The notes beneath the pieces were generated by a model. The model was not told the origin of the DNA, searched no databases, and worked only from the letters and a program-made list of their open reading frames with translations. A stretch of 32,106 bases of DNA from Bacteroidales bacterium (lineage in GTDB: Bacteria; Bacteroidota; Bacteroidia; Bacteroidales; DTGW01), in assembly GCA_026416115.1 (NCBI GenBank), contig JAOAFU010000202.1, forward strand, positions 1 through 32,106, given 5' to 3'. Of this stretch, positions 16,376-23,766 are shown one piece after another. Positions within the stretch are counted from its first letter, which is position 1; each line of letters begins with the position of its first letter. The position numbers and the translations under genes are program-made.

Positions 16376-16948
16376 TTACTCGGTTTCGATAGCTTGGCAC
16401 AGGGCCATGAATATGTCTTCGATGCTTCCAACGCCATTAATGGGTTTGTATTTATTCTGTGCTTTGTAGTATTCTATTACAGGAGCTGTTTTTTGGTTAT
16501 ACTCCTTTATTCGGTTTTCAATAATTTCGGGGTTTTGATCGTCGCTGCGACCACTGGTTAGCCCTCGGTTAAGTAATCGTTTGATAAGCTCTTCTTTAGG
16601 GACCTCGAGCGATAACATACATTTGATCTGCATATTGCGCTCGGCCAACATCTTATCCAATGCTGCTGCTTGTGCTGTAGTGCGTGGAAACCCGTCGAAA
16701 ATAAATCCCTGAGCGTCTCTATTGGCATCGATCTTAGATGCTATCATGCCAATTACTACTTCATCGGGAACTAGTGCACCTTTATCCATGTATTGCTTGG
16801 CTTCTAAGCCGAGTTGAGTTTGGTTGGCTATTTCTGCTCTTAGAATATCGCCAGTTGAAAGATGAACTAATCCATACTTAGCTATTAGTTTTTCGCTCTG
16901 TGTTCCTTTGCCACATCCCGGAGGACCAAATAATACTATATTCAACAT
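16376..16948 (-). CDS. adk: Adenylate kinase
   Basis: It catalyses ATP + AMP to 2 ADP. The 190-residue product has the P-loop GPPGCGKGTQ, the AMP-binding STGDILRAEI and FDGFPRT, and Arg residues in LLNRGLTSGRSDD. It is the short-lid form, lacking the zinc-type LID insertion. It leads the adk-obgE-PAP2 operon, with a -7 box about 40 bases upstream of its ATG. Confidence 0.98.
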   Translation of the reverse strand: MLNIVLFGPPGCGKGTQSEKLIAKYGLVHLSTGDILRAEIANQTQLGLEAKQYMDKGALVPDEVVIGMIASKIDANRDAQGFIFDGFPRTTAQAAALDKMLAERNMQIKCMLSLEVPKEELIKRLLNRGLTSGRSDDQNPEIIENRIKEYNQKTAPVIEYYKAQNKYKPINGVGSIEDIFMALCQAIETE

Positions 16949-16987
16949 AGGTTGTACCTTTTAAGTTAATAACTTGAATTTTGTCTG

Positions 16988-16995
16988 CAAAGCTA
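16988..16995 (-). promoter_or_regulatory. Candidate -7 box of the adk operon
   Basis: TAGCTTTG on the minus strand matches TAnnTTTG exactly and would start transcription near 16981, about 33 bases before the adk ATG. No TTTG is found at the ideal -33 spacing. Confidence 0.45.
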
Positions 16996-17175
16996 TGTTT
17001 TTTTCTCCAAAGTAGAATCGATTGAGTATGCCGAATTTTTTTGACACTCCTCTATATTTAAGCCCCAGTTTGATTAATTGTTTTTAGAATAACCTTAATA
17101 CTTGATTGTCAAGACATAGATAATACAGTGAGTCACTTTTTCAAAATATTATGCTAAAAAAAAATTTAACAATTT

Positions 17176-17206
17176 TTTGGAAATTTAAAAACTATTATTA
17201 CCTTTC
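17176..17206 (+). promoter_or_regulatory. Bacteroidota-type promoter of the predicted RNA/leader
   Basis: TTTG (17176-17179), a 19-base spacer and TACCTTTC (17199-17206) match the consensus with one mismatch in the last position of the -7 box. The same -7 variant precedes the SPOR lipoprotein gene. Transcription would start near 17213. Confidence 0.5.
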
Positions 17207-17211
17207 GTCCC

Positions 17212-17322
17212 GAAATTAAGTACTAATCAACTAAGCAAACTATTCACTACACTACCAACTAAACTAATTATTAACTAAGCACTAACTTGTAGGGGAGCCG
17301 TGATGTGATATCACGGCTTTTT
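17212..17322 (+). ncRNA. Predicted small RNA or attenuated leader with six ACTAA repeats
   Basis: Between the promoter at 17176-17206 and the terminator hairpin at 17296-17322 lies about 85 bases of G-poor, apparently unstructured sequence. ACTAA occurs six times, starting at 17222, 17230, 17258, 17263, 17274 and 17281. The nine-base unit AACTAAGCA occurs twice, at 17229 and 17273. The hairpin ends 14 bases before the ATG at 17337, and no second promoter lies between. Two readings fit: a free-standing RNA of about 110 bases whose repeats offer multiple single-stranded binding sites, or a leader that controls read-through into the downstream two-gene operon. I recognise no known RNA family. 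Expression is inferred from sequence only. Confidence 0.45.
17296..17322 (+). terminator. Rho-independent hairpin just upstream of the 17337 gene
   Basis: AGCCGTGAT-GTGAT-ATCACGGCT is a perfect 9-bp stem with a 5-base loop, followed by T residues to 17322. It contains the 10-base palindrome GTGATATCAC (17305-17314), which allows a competing smaller fold. No gene on this strand lies upstream within 2.5 kb, so it must end either a non-coding transcript or a leader. Confidence 0.8.
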
Positions 17323-17336
17323 CATTTAATCGACGC

Positions 17337-18236
17337 ATGTTATTTCAAAAGAATATGTCTAAATTTATCATTAAAAACCAAATGTCGAACTCTGCTTTTT
17401 TCTTTTTTATCCTATTCTTTATTTCTTGCTTTCCTCATGTTGATGCTCAGCAGGGAGAGAACAGACATTATTCTTTAAGCCTCTTACCCTCATATGCTTA
17501 TTTTGGTTCTATTGATGAGATTCATTCGCCCTATCGGTATAGTGGGAAGAACTTTTCTGTTTTAGTTGAGGGGAAGGTATGCCAGAGCACAAAGTTTCAA
17601 TCCCTCTCTTTAAGTTTCGAGTCAATAAATCGTCGCCCCAATAATCTACCCATAAAAGAAAGTATACTTTTAGAAAGCTACGATAATAACAGGGGATCAT
17701 ACCTATGGGCTACTACAGGAACTTTCTTAAGAAAACAAACCTACGTGGTGCAACAAAATTTTACAAGTAATTATCGAATACCTTTGAGTTACATAGGAGG
17801 AGATTATTTCTTAGGATATTTTCAGCAATTGATTGCTGTAAATTGTCCAAATCTTCCTATGCTTGAGCTTTTTTCTTTATCAGCAGGGGTATCAAGCTCT
17901 TTCAAATTACCTATTGCTAAACACATACAATATCAAATTTATTTTCAATGGTTATTGTTTTCTCTCGATGCACGAAATTCCTATGCGTCGGTCGATGGAT
18001 ATTTGAATGAAAACGAAGATTTAAATTTTTATATCGATTATCTGAAAAAACATGTAAAAGCAAATAGTTTTTGGTTTCATAATTATTGTGCTGTAAGTCA
18101 AACTATTACTTATGAGATTAATATGAATTGGGCATTTATTGGAGGTTATCATTTTGCATATCGTAAAATGTCGTACCCGCGAACCTTAAAGTCGATGTCA
18201 TATAATTTTTATCTTGGATTTCAATATGCGTGGTAA
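17337..18236 (+). CDS. Secreted or outer-membrane protein of unknown function
   Basis: I do not recognise the family. The 299-residue product has a signal peptide with an unusually Phe-rich core (SAFFFFILFFISCFPHVDAQQ). The mature part is rich in Tyr, Phe and Ser with many short predicted strands, and it ends in YNFYLGFQYAW, an aromatic terminus that suits an outer-membrane beta barrel. In-frame ATGs at 17337, 17355 and 17382 are possible starts. Those at 17337 or 17355 supply the Lys residues expected before the hydrophobic core. The gene follows the predicted attenuator hairpin and overlaps the next gene by 11 bases, so the two are translationally linked and may act together at the cell surface. 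Confidence 0.7.
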   Translation: MLFQKNMSKFIIKNQMSNSAFFFFILFFISCFPHVDAQQGENRHYSLSLLPSYAYFGSIDEIHSPYRYSGKNFSVLVEGKVCQSTKFQSLSLSFESINRRPNNLPIKESILLESYDNNRGSYLWATTGTFLRKQTYVVQQNFTSNYRIPLSYIGGDYFLGYFQQLIAVNCPNLPMLELFSLSAGVSSSFKLPIAKHIQYQIYFQWLLFSLDARNSYASVDGYLNENEDLNFYIDYLKKHVKANSFWFHNYCAVSQTITYEINMNWAFIGGYHFAYRKMSYPRTLKSMSYNFYLGFQYAW

Positions 18237-19338
18237 ATTTTATAATGTTTTTTTTGCGATCTTGTTTTCGTTCCTTTGTGGGGGGTGTACCGAGGAATGG
18301 TTGGAGGAACCTTATTCAAATACTCCGCTTGGGGTATTTGATGCAATATGGGACGAATACGATAAAACATACGGAGCCTTCGAGGTGAAAAATATCAACT
18401 GGGATTCGTGTCGTATGAAATATCGTATTCAACTAACCTCAGAATCTTCGAACGACAAGCTGTATGCTGTTGTTTGCAGTTTACTTGCCGAGTTAAAGGA
18501 TGGTCATGTTCAGCTGTTGGCAAATGGATACAAACGTTTTTATGCTGTACCCTTGCCAGCTGTTTTCCCCGATAGCAGGTATTACGAAAATGCTTCGGAA
18601 ATTGCCCTGCTTTTCGATCTTGTAAAGAATAGATATCTTTTCAATGCTAAGGATTCGGGTAGTTTTTTTTATGGTTTTATTTCGCTTCGTTCAGTGAATA
18701 AAAAAATTGGGTATCTTTATGTACCTGGTTTCGACCGGGAGAGTTTTTCTTTCGAATTTATTGATCAGGCTCAAAGAAGTTTTGCATCGTGCGATGGCAT
18801 AATAATCGATCTGCGTTTTAATGGCGGAGGCTCGTCTGATGTTCTTTCTTCTTTCATCAATCGTTATGCCGATTGTGAGCGGTTGTTTCTTTTATCGAAA
18901 ATTCGTAACGGAGCAAGACATGGCGATTTTACTGATTTTATACGTCATTATATGCGTCCTGAGGCTGTAAACATAGGTAAAACACCATTGATAGTTCTTG
19001 TAAATCGTCACACAGCCAGTTCTGCTGAACATTTCGTTTTAGCCATGCGCACTCGTCCTAATACCCTTATTGTTGGAGATAGCACTATTGGTGCTTTGTC
19101 GACAGTGGTTCAGCGCATGGCCCCAAACGGTTGGGAGTATCGTACCTGTCCTCAGGTGCTGTACGATACAACTGGCAATATTCTTAGAAATTCAGATGGT
19201 CAATATCCCGACGGGATTGGCCTTGCACCAGATTTATTCGTAAAAAATTACCTTCGCGAAATTTACAGAGGATACGATAGGGTTTTGGCTACCGCATTAA
19301 ATTATTACGAAGAATACTTTAGCGAAAAAATAAAGTAG
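18226..19338 (+). CDS. S41-family peptidase-like lipoprotein
   Basis: From ATG 18226 (370 residues) the protein begins with a lipoprotein signal peptide, MRGKFYNVFFAILFSFLCGGC, with Cys21 as lipid site. An alternative TTG at 18214 is upstream within the same overlap. An N-terminal helical part (DAIWDEYDKTYGAFEVKNINWDS) leads to a tail-specific/IRBP-type fold: LKDGHVQL, KKIGYLYVPGF, DGIIIDLRFNGGGSSD and VNRHTASSAEHFVLAMR. The nucleophile is most likely Ser265 or Ser266 in TASSAEH. The Lys that acts as general base in CtpA falls on Ala290 (TIGALS), so this is the Lys-less tricorn/IRBP-like subgroup or an inactive homologue. No PDZ domain is evident. It probably acts in the periplasm or at the outer membrane with its unknown partner. 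Confidence 0.88.
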   Translation: MRGKFYNVFFAILFSFLCGGCTEEWLEEPYSNTPLGVFDAIWDEYDKTYGAFEVKNINWDSCRMKYRIQLTSESSNDKLYAVVCSLLAELKDGHVQLLANGYKRFYAVPLPAVFPDSRYYENASEIALLFDLVKNRYLFNAKDSGSFFYGFISLRSVNKKIGYLYVPGFDRESFSFEFIDQAQRSFASCDGIIIDLRFNGGGSSDVLSSFINRYADCERLFLLSKIRNGARHGDFTDFIRHYMRPEAVNIGKTPLIVLVNRHTASSAEHFVLAMRTRPNTLIVGDSTIGALSTVVQRMAPNGWEYRTCPQVLYDTTGNILRNSDGQYPDGIGLAPDLFVKNYLREIYRGYDRVLATALNYYEEYFSEKIK

Positions 19339-19363
19339 CAGTGTAACATATTGCTATATACAC

Positions 19364-19371
19364 TAACTTTG
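19364..19371 (+). promoter_or_regulatory. Candidate -7 box of the TonB-like/PhzF/heptose kinase operon
   Basis: TAACTTTG matches TAnnTTTG exactly. Transcription would start near 19378, which rules out an upstream TTG at 19351 and supports the ATG at 19408. No clear TTTG occurs at the -33 spacing. Confidence 0.5.
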
Positions 19372-19407
19372 TACTTAATTTTTGACAGTGTTTTATCAAG
19401 CTTATTT

Positions 19408-20169
19408 ATGACTTCAACACTTCAAAATATCCGACAGATCAGTAAACTGACTGCTTTTTTAGGTACGCTTATCCTGCATTTACTTGTGGGAATTGTAATA
19501 TATGTTGCCAAGATTTCGGCATTTTATTCGCAAGAGATACAAGTAAAAGTCGAGACACCCGAGAGTATTCGGCAGGAACAGGAAGATGCTATCAGGAAAA
19601 AAGAAGAATTGCGGAAACAGATAGAACAAATGAGTGCTCGACTTGATGCATACTTGGCAGCTCAACAGAGAAAAAATATCGGGGTTAATCTTTCGGACGA
19701 TCGGATAACTGCTGGCGAAAAAGATTTGAGCGAAACTCAAAAAGAAATTGAACAAGCTAAGAAGCAAATTCAAAGTATTCAGGAAAATCTGGAAAAAACA
19801 AAAAATATCACACTCTCAACAACCGATGAGGGGGCTTCGGTACCTACAGAAAAGAAATATAAAGCCGAGGGTAAGCTTGCGGTATATAAAGGGCCAACCA
19901 ATATTTATTACAATTTGCCCAATCGGAACGCTGTAGACTTGTATGTGCCGGTTTACAAATGCCCTTCGTTAGGAAAAGTTGTGGTTATTATTCTTGTCGA
20001 TAGAAGTGGACGAGTGACAGAAGCCAAGGTTGATAAAACCCAGAGCGACGCCGACCCCTGTCTTATAGATGCTGCAGAGGATGCTGCTTTACGTTCGAGG
20101 TTTAATGTAGGCGGTAATGTCTCCGACTTACAAAAAGGGACTATTACGTACCTCTTTGTTAGCCAGTAG
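19408..20169 (+). CDS. TonB-like inner-membrane protein with coiled coil
   Basis: The 253-residue product (ATG 19408) has one N-terminal membrane helix (about 13-38), then a long Glu/Lys/Gln-rich coiled coil (about 52-135). A C-terminal domain from about 170 (LYVPVYKCPSLGKVVVIILVDRSGRVTEAKV to the end) resembles the TonB C-terminal fold. This topology fits a periplasm-spanning energy transducer or scaffold, but the Pro-rich spacer is replaced by coiled coil and no ExbB/ExbD genes are nearby. TonB-dependent function is therefore an inference. Two Cys residues (in YKCPS and DPCLI) may form a disulfide. The next gene starts 2 bases after the stop codon. Confidence 0.72.
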   Translation: MTSTLQNIRQISKLTAFLGTLILHLLVGIVIYVAKISAFYSQEIQVKVETPESIRQEQEDAIRKKEELRKQIEQMSARLDAYLAAQQRKNIGVNLSDDRITAGEKDLSETQKEIEQAKKQIQSIQENLEKTKNITLSTTDEGASVPTEKKYKAEGKLAVYKGPTNIYYNLPNRNAVDLYVPVYKCPSLGKVVVIILVDRSGRVTEAKVDKTQSDADPCLIDAAEDAALRSRFNVGGNVSDLQKGTITYLFVSQ

Positions 20170-20171
20170 TG

Positions 20172-21050
20172 ATGAAAAAAACTATATCCTATCATATTAT
20201 CGACGTTTTTGCCCCAAAACCCTATTCAGGTAATCCTTTGGGGGTTTTTTTCGATTTTGGAAAGCTTCGATCAGAAGAAATGCAAAAAATTGCTAAAGAG
20301 CTGAATTTTTCCGAGACAACTTTTATTACTTCTTCCTCGAAACAAGATGGAAGTTTTCCGATCAGAATTTTTACACCTGCTTCTGAAATCCCTTTTGCTG
20401 GTCATCCTACCTTGGGTACTGCTTATATTTTGCTCAAATATCTCGAGTCTTCGTCTTGCAAAAAGATATTTTTAAGTTTACCAGTGGGTAATATTCCCGT
20501 TTCTGTCGAAGATGATGAATTTTGGATGACACAACAACAACCCGAATTTGGGAGAGAATTGCCAAAACAATTGTTGGAGAATGTACTTGGACTCCAATCT
20601 TCCGATTTTATTGAATCCTATCCTGTTATGGAGGTTTCGACAGGCTTGCCATTTACCATCGTTCCTCTTAATTCTCTCGATGCTCTTAAAAAAGCTTCTG
20701 TGGAGGAGAAAGCCTATCATGTTTTTATACAAACTGCTAAGGCCAAAGGGATTTTGGTTTATTGTAGCGAACCTTATGAAACACATCATCAGATTGCAGC
20801 ACGAGTTTTTGTACCATATCTAGGGATACCTGAGGACCCGGCTACAGGGAGTGCAGCAGGTTGTTTGGCTGCTTATCTTTTGAAAATTAACCCAAATGCC
20901 CAAATCGACCTGAACATTGGACAAGGTTATGAAATAGGTCGACCCTCGGAGATAAAAATTAAGGCTTATTTCGAAGATGGAAAATATCATATACGAGTGG
21001 GTGGTGTTGTGAAAGAAATTGCAAAAGGAGAATGGAATATTGGAATGTAA
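20172..21050 (+). CDS. PhzF-family isomerase/epimerase-like protein
   Basis: PhzF-fold proteins resemble diaminopimelate epimerase and catalyse isomerisations without cofactors; most genomic members have unknown substrates. The 292-residue protein (ATG 20172; a GTG at 20169 would add one residue) shows IIDVFAPKPYSGNPLGVFFD, the catalytic Glu in LNFSETTFI, FTPASEIPFAGHPTLGTAYIL and the second half-site DPATGSAAGCLAAYL. The two pseudo-symmetric halves are complete. It is linked to the TonB-like gene upstream and, after 23 bases, to the heptose kinase gene, but no metabolic link is obvious. Phenazine synthesis is not implied. Confidence 0.93.
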   Translation: MKKTISYHIIDVFAPKPYSGNPLGVFFDFGKLRSEEMQKIAKELNFSETTFITSSSKQDGSFPIRIFTPASEIPFAGHPTLGTAYILLKYLESSSCKKIFLSLPVGNIPVSVEDDEFWMTQQQPEFGRELPKQLLENVLGLQSSDFIESYPVMEVSTGLPFTIVPLNSLDALKKASVEEKAYHVFIQTAKAKGILVYCSEPYETHHQIAARVFVPYLGIPEDPATGSAAGCLAAYLLKINPNAQIDLNIGQGYEIGRPSEIKIKAYFEDGKYHIRVGGVVKEIAKGEWNIGM

Positions 21051-21073
21051 ATTATTAATAAAAAAGTTTTACT

Positions 21074-22081
21074 GTGGAGGCAACGGTTATTCATAAATTT
21101 TTCGAATCACTTCGAGGGAAAAAAATTCTGGTTGTTGGCGATGTCATGATCGACTCGTATGTTTGGGGCAGGGTAGATCGGATCTCACCCGAAGCTCCGG
21201 TACCTATCGTGTCGGTATTGAAACGTGAAGATCGGTTGGGAGGGGCTGCAAATGTGGCGCTGAATATTGCTTCATTGGGTGCAGAACCTATTTTATGCGG
21301 CTTAATAGGGGTTGATAGCCAGGAGATGATTTTCCGTAAACTTATGCACGATAATCTTCTTACCGATGAGGGTATTTTTACTGCCTCAAATAGACCAACA
21401 ACAGTTAAAACTCGAATAATTGGAGGAAAACAGCAATTATTACGAATCGACGAGGAAAATAGTCAGCCTGTTGATGAACATACAGAAGAGCTTTTTTTGA
21501 CTCATATTCAAAAAATATGTAAAAACAAAGATTTTGATGCTATAATTTTTCAGGATTACGATAAAGGTGCTCTTACGCCTGCAATAATTAACTGGATTAT
21601 TGATTTTGGTCGAAAAAATCAAATACCCACATTGGTCGATCCCAAACGTCGTAATTTTTCGGCTTACGAAGGGGTGACACTTTTTAAACCCAATTTTAAG
21701 GAATTCTGCGAGGGTTTACAGGTCGATCTTGACAAAACGGACCGGCAAGGTATTTTTGCTTCAGCAGTTAACTTTTTACAAAAGCATAATATCCAATATC
21801 TTTTGCTTACTCTTTCGGAACTCGGCGTTATGTTAGTTAGTTTGAAAGAGTATTTTGTTATACCTGCACATGTTCGCGATATTGCCGATGTTTCGGGTGC
21901 GGGCGATACAGTGATAAGTGTTGCTGCTTTGTGCTTAGCTGCAGGTATGACGCCTTATCAGGCTGCTGCTTTAGCTAATTTAGCAGGTGGGCTGGTGTGC
22001 GAAAAAGTGGGTGTGGTACCTATCACACGGCAGATGCTTGAGAGTGAGTTGCTCAACTGGAAAAGTTTCGATATAGCATAA
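21074..22081 (+). CDS. rfaE1: D-glycero-beta-D-manno-heptose-7-phosphate kinase
   Basis: This PfkB-family kinase makes heptose 1,7-bisphosphate for the ADP-heptose of the lipopolysaccharide core. The 335-residue product (GTG start at 21074) begins with the family signature KKILVVGDVMIDSYVWGRVDRISPEAPVPIV, then LGGAANVALNIASLGAE, DYDKGALT, VDPKRRNFSAYEGVTLFKPN and the catalytic VSGAGDTVISVAAL. It corresponds to the N-terminal half of E. coli HldE; the adenylyltransferase half is absent and must be a separate gene outside the window. It is the last gene of the TonB-like/PhzF operon and converges on the NUDIX regulator. Confidence 0.94.
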   Translation: MEATVIHKFFESLRGKKILVVGDVMIDSYVWGRVDRISPEAPVPIVSVLKREDRLGGAANVALNIASLGAEPILCGLIGVDSQEMIFRKLMHDNLLTDEGIFTASNRPTTVKTRIIGGKQQLLRIDEENSQPVDEHTEELFLTHIQKICKNKDFDAIIFQDYDKGALTPAIINWIIDFGRKNQIPTLVDPKRRNFSAYEGVTLFKPNFKEFCEGLQVDLDKTDRQGIFASAVNFLQKHNIQYLLLTLSELGVMLVSLKEYFVIPAHVRDIADVSGAGDTVISVAALCLAAGMTPYQAAALANLAGGLVCEKVGVVPITRQMLESELLNWKSFDIA

Positions 22082-22100
22082 AAAATCTGCTAATGGTGGT

Positions 22101-22865
22101 TTATAGCATTATGTCGTGATTATTCCTTTTTACTTGCTGGTACAATTTCCAGTCGAACCGATATAGCTGGGCTGGTTTGTGAGCAACTTTCTGTTGCTTT
22201 TCTTCGAGAGGAACAATGAACGGCATTTTGAGGAGCTTACGGCGGAAATTTCGTTTGTCGAATGTGGTGTTAAGGATTGTTTCATATATTTTTTGGAGCA
22301 AACCCAAGGTAAACTTCTCGGGTAATAATTCAAATACCAGGGGGTTGTATTTAACTCCCTCGCGTAAGTACGATAATGCTTCGTAAAGAATTTGCTTGTG
22401 GTCGTATGCCATTTCTTCGGGGATTGTTTCGATATCGTACCATGCAGGATTGCGCTTAAACATTTCGGGATGTGTTTGCTGTTTGGTTACGCTAAGTTTG
22501 TATTTGTTGGCGTCGACCAGCGAGTAAAATCCTACTGTTAGCACTCTCTGACTGGGGTCTTGGTGAATATTTTTTAGCCACAAAATATCACGTTCTTGAC
22601 GACTAAGACGATCCAAATCGCCGAAAGTCTTAAATTGATGTAAGGGGATATCTTCAATCCCTGTAAACTCGACAAGAACTCTTTTTGCAGCTGCCTCGAT
22701 GGGTTCGTTGTTGAGTACATGGCTCCCAGGCAATATTTTGTCAGAGAAAATAACTTTGTGTGTAGCCTGATCGAGCATCACCCTTTCGAGCAAAAGAACT
22801 TTTAATCGTTCAAAATCGTATCCAAATATGACACAATCGACCGAAACATAATCCTGAAAATCCAT
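22101..22865 (-). CDS. NrtR/AraR-type transcriptional regulator (degenerate NUDIX plus winged helix)
   Basis: The 254-residue protein has an N-terminal NUDIX domain (about 1-150) fused to a C-terminal winged-helix DNA-binding domain (about 165-245; KFTLGLLQKIYETIL and NFRRKLLKMPFI). This is the layout of NrtR repressors, and in Bacteroidota of sugar regulators such as AraR. The NUDIX box (GSHVLNNEPIEAAAKRVLVE) lacks the REUxEE glutamates, so it should bind a ligand rather than hydrolyse it. The metabolite is unknown, because no NAD or pentose gene is adjacent. A TATATTTG box lies about 20 bases upstream. Confidence 0.88.
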   Translation of the reverse strand: MDFQDYVSVDCVIFGYDFERLKVLLLERVMLDQATHKVIFSDKILPGSHVLNNEPIEAAAKRVLVEFTGIEDIPLHQFKTFGDLDRLSRQERDILWLKNIHQDPSQRVLTVGFYSLVDANKYKLSVTKQQTHPEMFKRNPAWYDIETIPEEMAYDHKQILYEALSYLREGVKYNPLVFELLPEKFTLGLLQKIYETILNTTFDKRNFRRKLLKMPFIVPLEEKQQKVAHKPAQLYRFDWKLYQQVKRNNHDIML

Positions 22866-22884
22866 AGGCCAACGTGTTTTTTTA

Positions 22885-22892
22885 CAAATATA
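22885..22892 (-). promoter_or_regulatory. Candidate -7 box of the NUDIX regulator gene
   Basis: TATATTTG on the minus strand matches TAnnTTTG exactly and ends 20 bases before the ATG. The nearest TTTG upstream is 25 bases away, longer than the usual spacer. Confidence 0.42.
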
Positions 22893-22990
22893 AAAGAAAA
22901 AACAATTCTTAATAGAACAAATACGTTAAAATCAACCTTCAGGAAGATTTAATCCGATAGCGGTCTTGTAAAAATAAGAAAATATCCTAC

Positions 22991-23761
22991 CTAAACCTTT
23001 CCGTTTGACTCAAAAAGGCAGGTAAGTTCAATAAAGTCGTCGACAGATAGGTTTTCCGGTCTTTTTTCGAAAAGAGGGGATAATTGTATGTCTGCAGGAA
23101 AAAAAAGACGAAGGGTGTTTCGAAGCATCTTACGTCGTTGACCGAAAGCAGTTTTTACAATACGAAAGTAGTTTTCTTCTTTGCAGGGCAAGTTGTCTCT
23201 TTTATTTCGAAAAAGCCGAATTACTGCACTATTTACTTTTGGTGGAGGAAAGAAGACACTTGGAGGAACCTTAAAAAGAAATTCGATATCATAAAATGTT
23301 TGAAGCAAGACACTAAGTATTCCATATTGTTTTGAACCTGGAGCCGAAGCGATACGTTCCGCTACTTCGTATTGCACCATTCCAACTACCTGTTCGACCA
23401 GATGTTTGTGATTGAGAATTTTAAAAAATATTTGGCTGGATATGTTATAAGGAAAGTTACCCACTATACAGGAAGAGGGAGGAAGAACTTCTTCGAGGTT
23501 CAGCAGCAGGAAGTCTCCGATAATGATGTTTTCGGATGGCAAAGTGCCAGAGTTTATCAAAGCATCAACCGACTCGGTATCGATTTCGATTACTTTTAGC
23601 TCTGGAAAACGTTCGATGAGAAAGCGGGTAAGCGCTCCAGTACCTGGTCCAACTTCGAGAACAAACGAGGGATTACCCTCAATACTTCCGGCTATTTTCC
23701 GGGCAATATTAGGATCGATTAAAAAATGTTGTCCCAAATATTTTTTTGGTCGGACACTCAC
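22991..23761 (-). CDS. rsmA: 16S rRNA dimethyladenosine transferase
   Basis: RsmA (KsgA) dimethylates two adjacent adenosines in helix 45 of 16S rRNA during 30S assembly. The 256-residue product starts with the family signature PKKYLGQHFLIDPNIARKI. SAM-binding motif I is LEVGPGTGALTRFL, the acidic residue after strand 2 lies in VIEIDTESV, and the catalytic motif IV is GNFPYNISS. The C-terminal helical domain includes FGQRRKMLRNTL. It is the last gene of a pyrE/SRPBCC/rsmA run, 5 bases after the preceding gene. Confidence 0.97.
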   Translation of the reverse strand: MSVRPKKYLGQHFLIDPNIARKIAGSIEGNPSFVLEVGPGTGALTRFLIERFPELKVIEIDTESVDALINSGTLPSENIIIGDFLLLNLEEVLPPSSCIVGNFPYNISSQIFFKILNHKHLVEQVVGMVQYEVAERIASAPGSKQYGILSVLLQTFYDIEFLFKVPPSVFFPPPKVNSAVIRLFRNKRDNLPCKEENYFRIVKTAFGQRRKMLRNTLRLFFPADIQLSPLFEKRPENLSVDDFIELTCLFESNGKV

Positions 23762-23766
23762 AGATT

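Larger units (their letters stand above)
16949..17336. other. Intergenic region with adk promoter and a predicted small RNA or leader
   Basis: These 388 bases between the divergent adk and 17337 genes contain no plausible coding frame. The left part carries the adk -7 box. The middle (17020-17175) is AT-rich with no recognisable feature. The right part holds a promoter, six ACTAA repeats and a terminator hairpin, listed separately. Confidence 0.7.

Noticed and set aside
17222-17285. ACTAA repeats as a possible CRISPR array
   Set aside because: Units are only 5 to 9 bases with irregular spacing and no constant-length spacers; no cas genes are near.
20172-21050. Phenazine biosynthesis cluster
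   Set aside because: Only the PhzF-fold gene is present; no other phz gene, and the family is mostly unrelated to phenazines.
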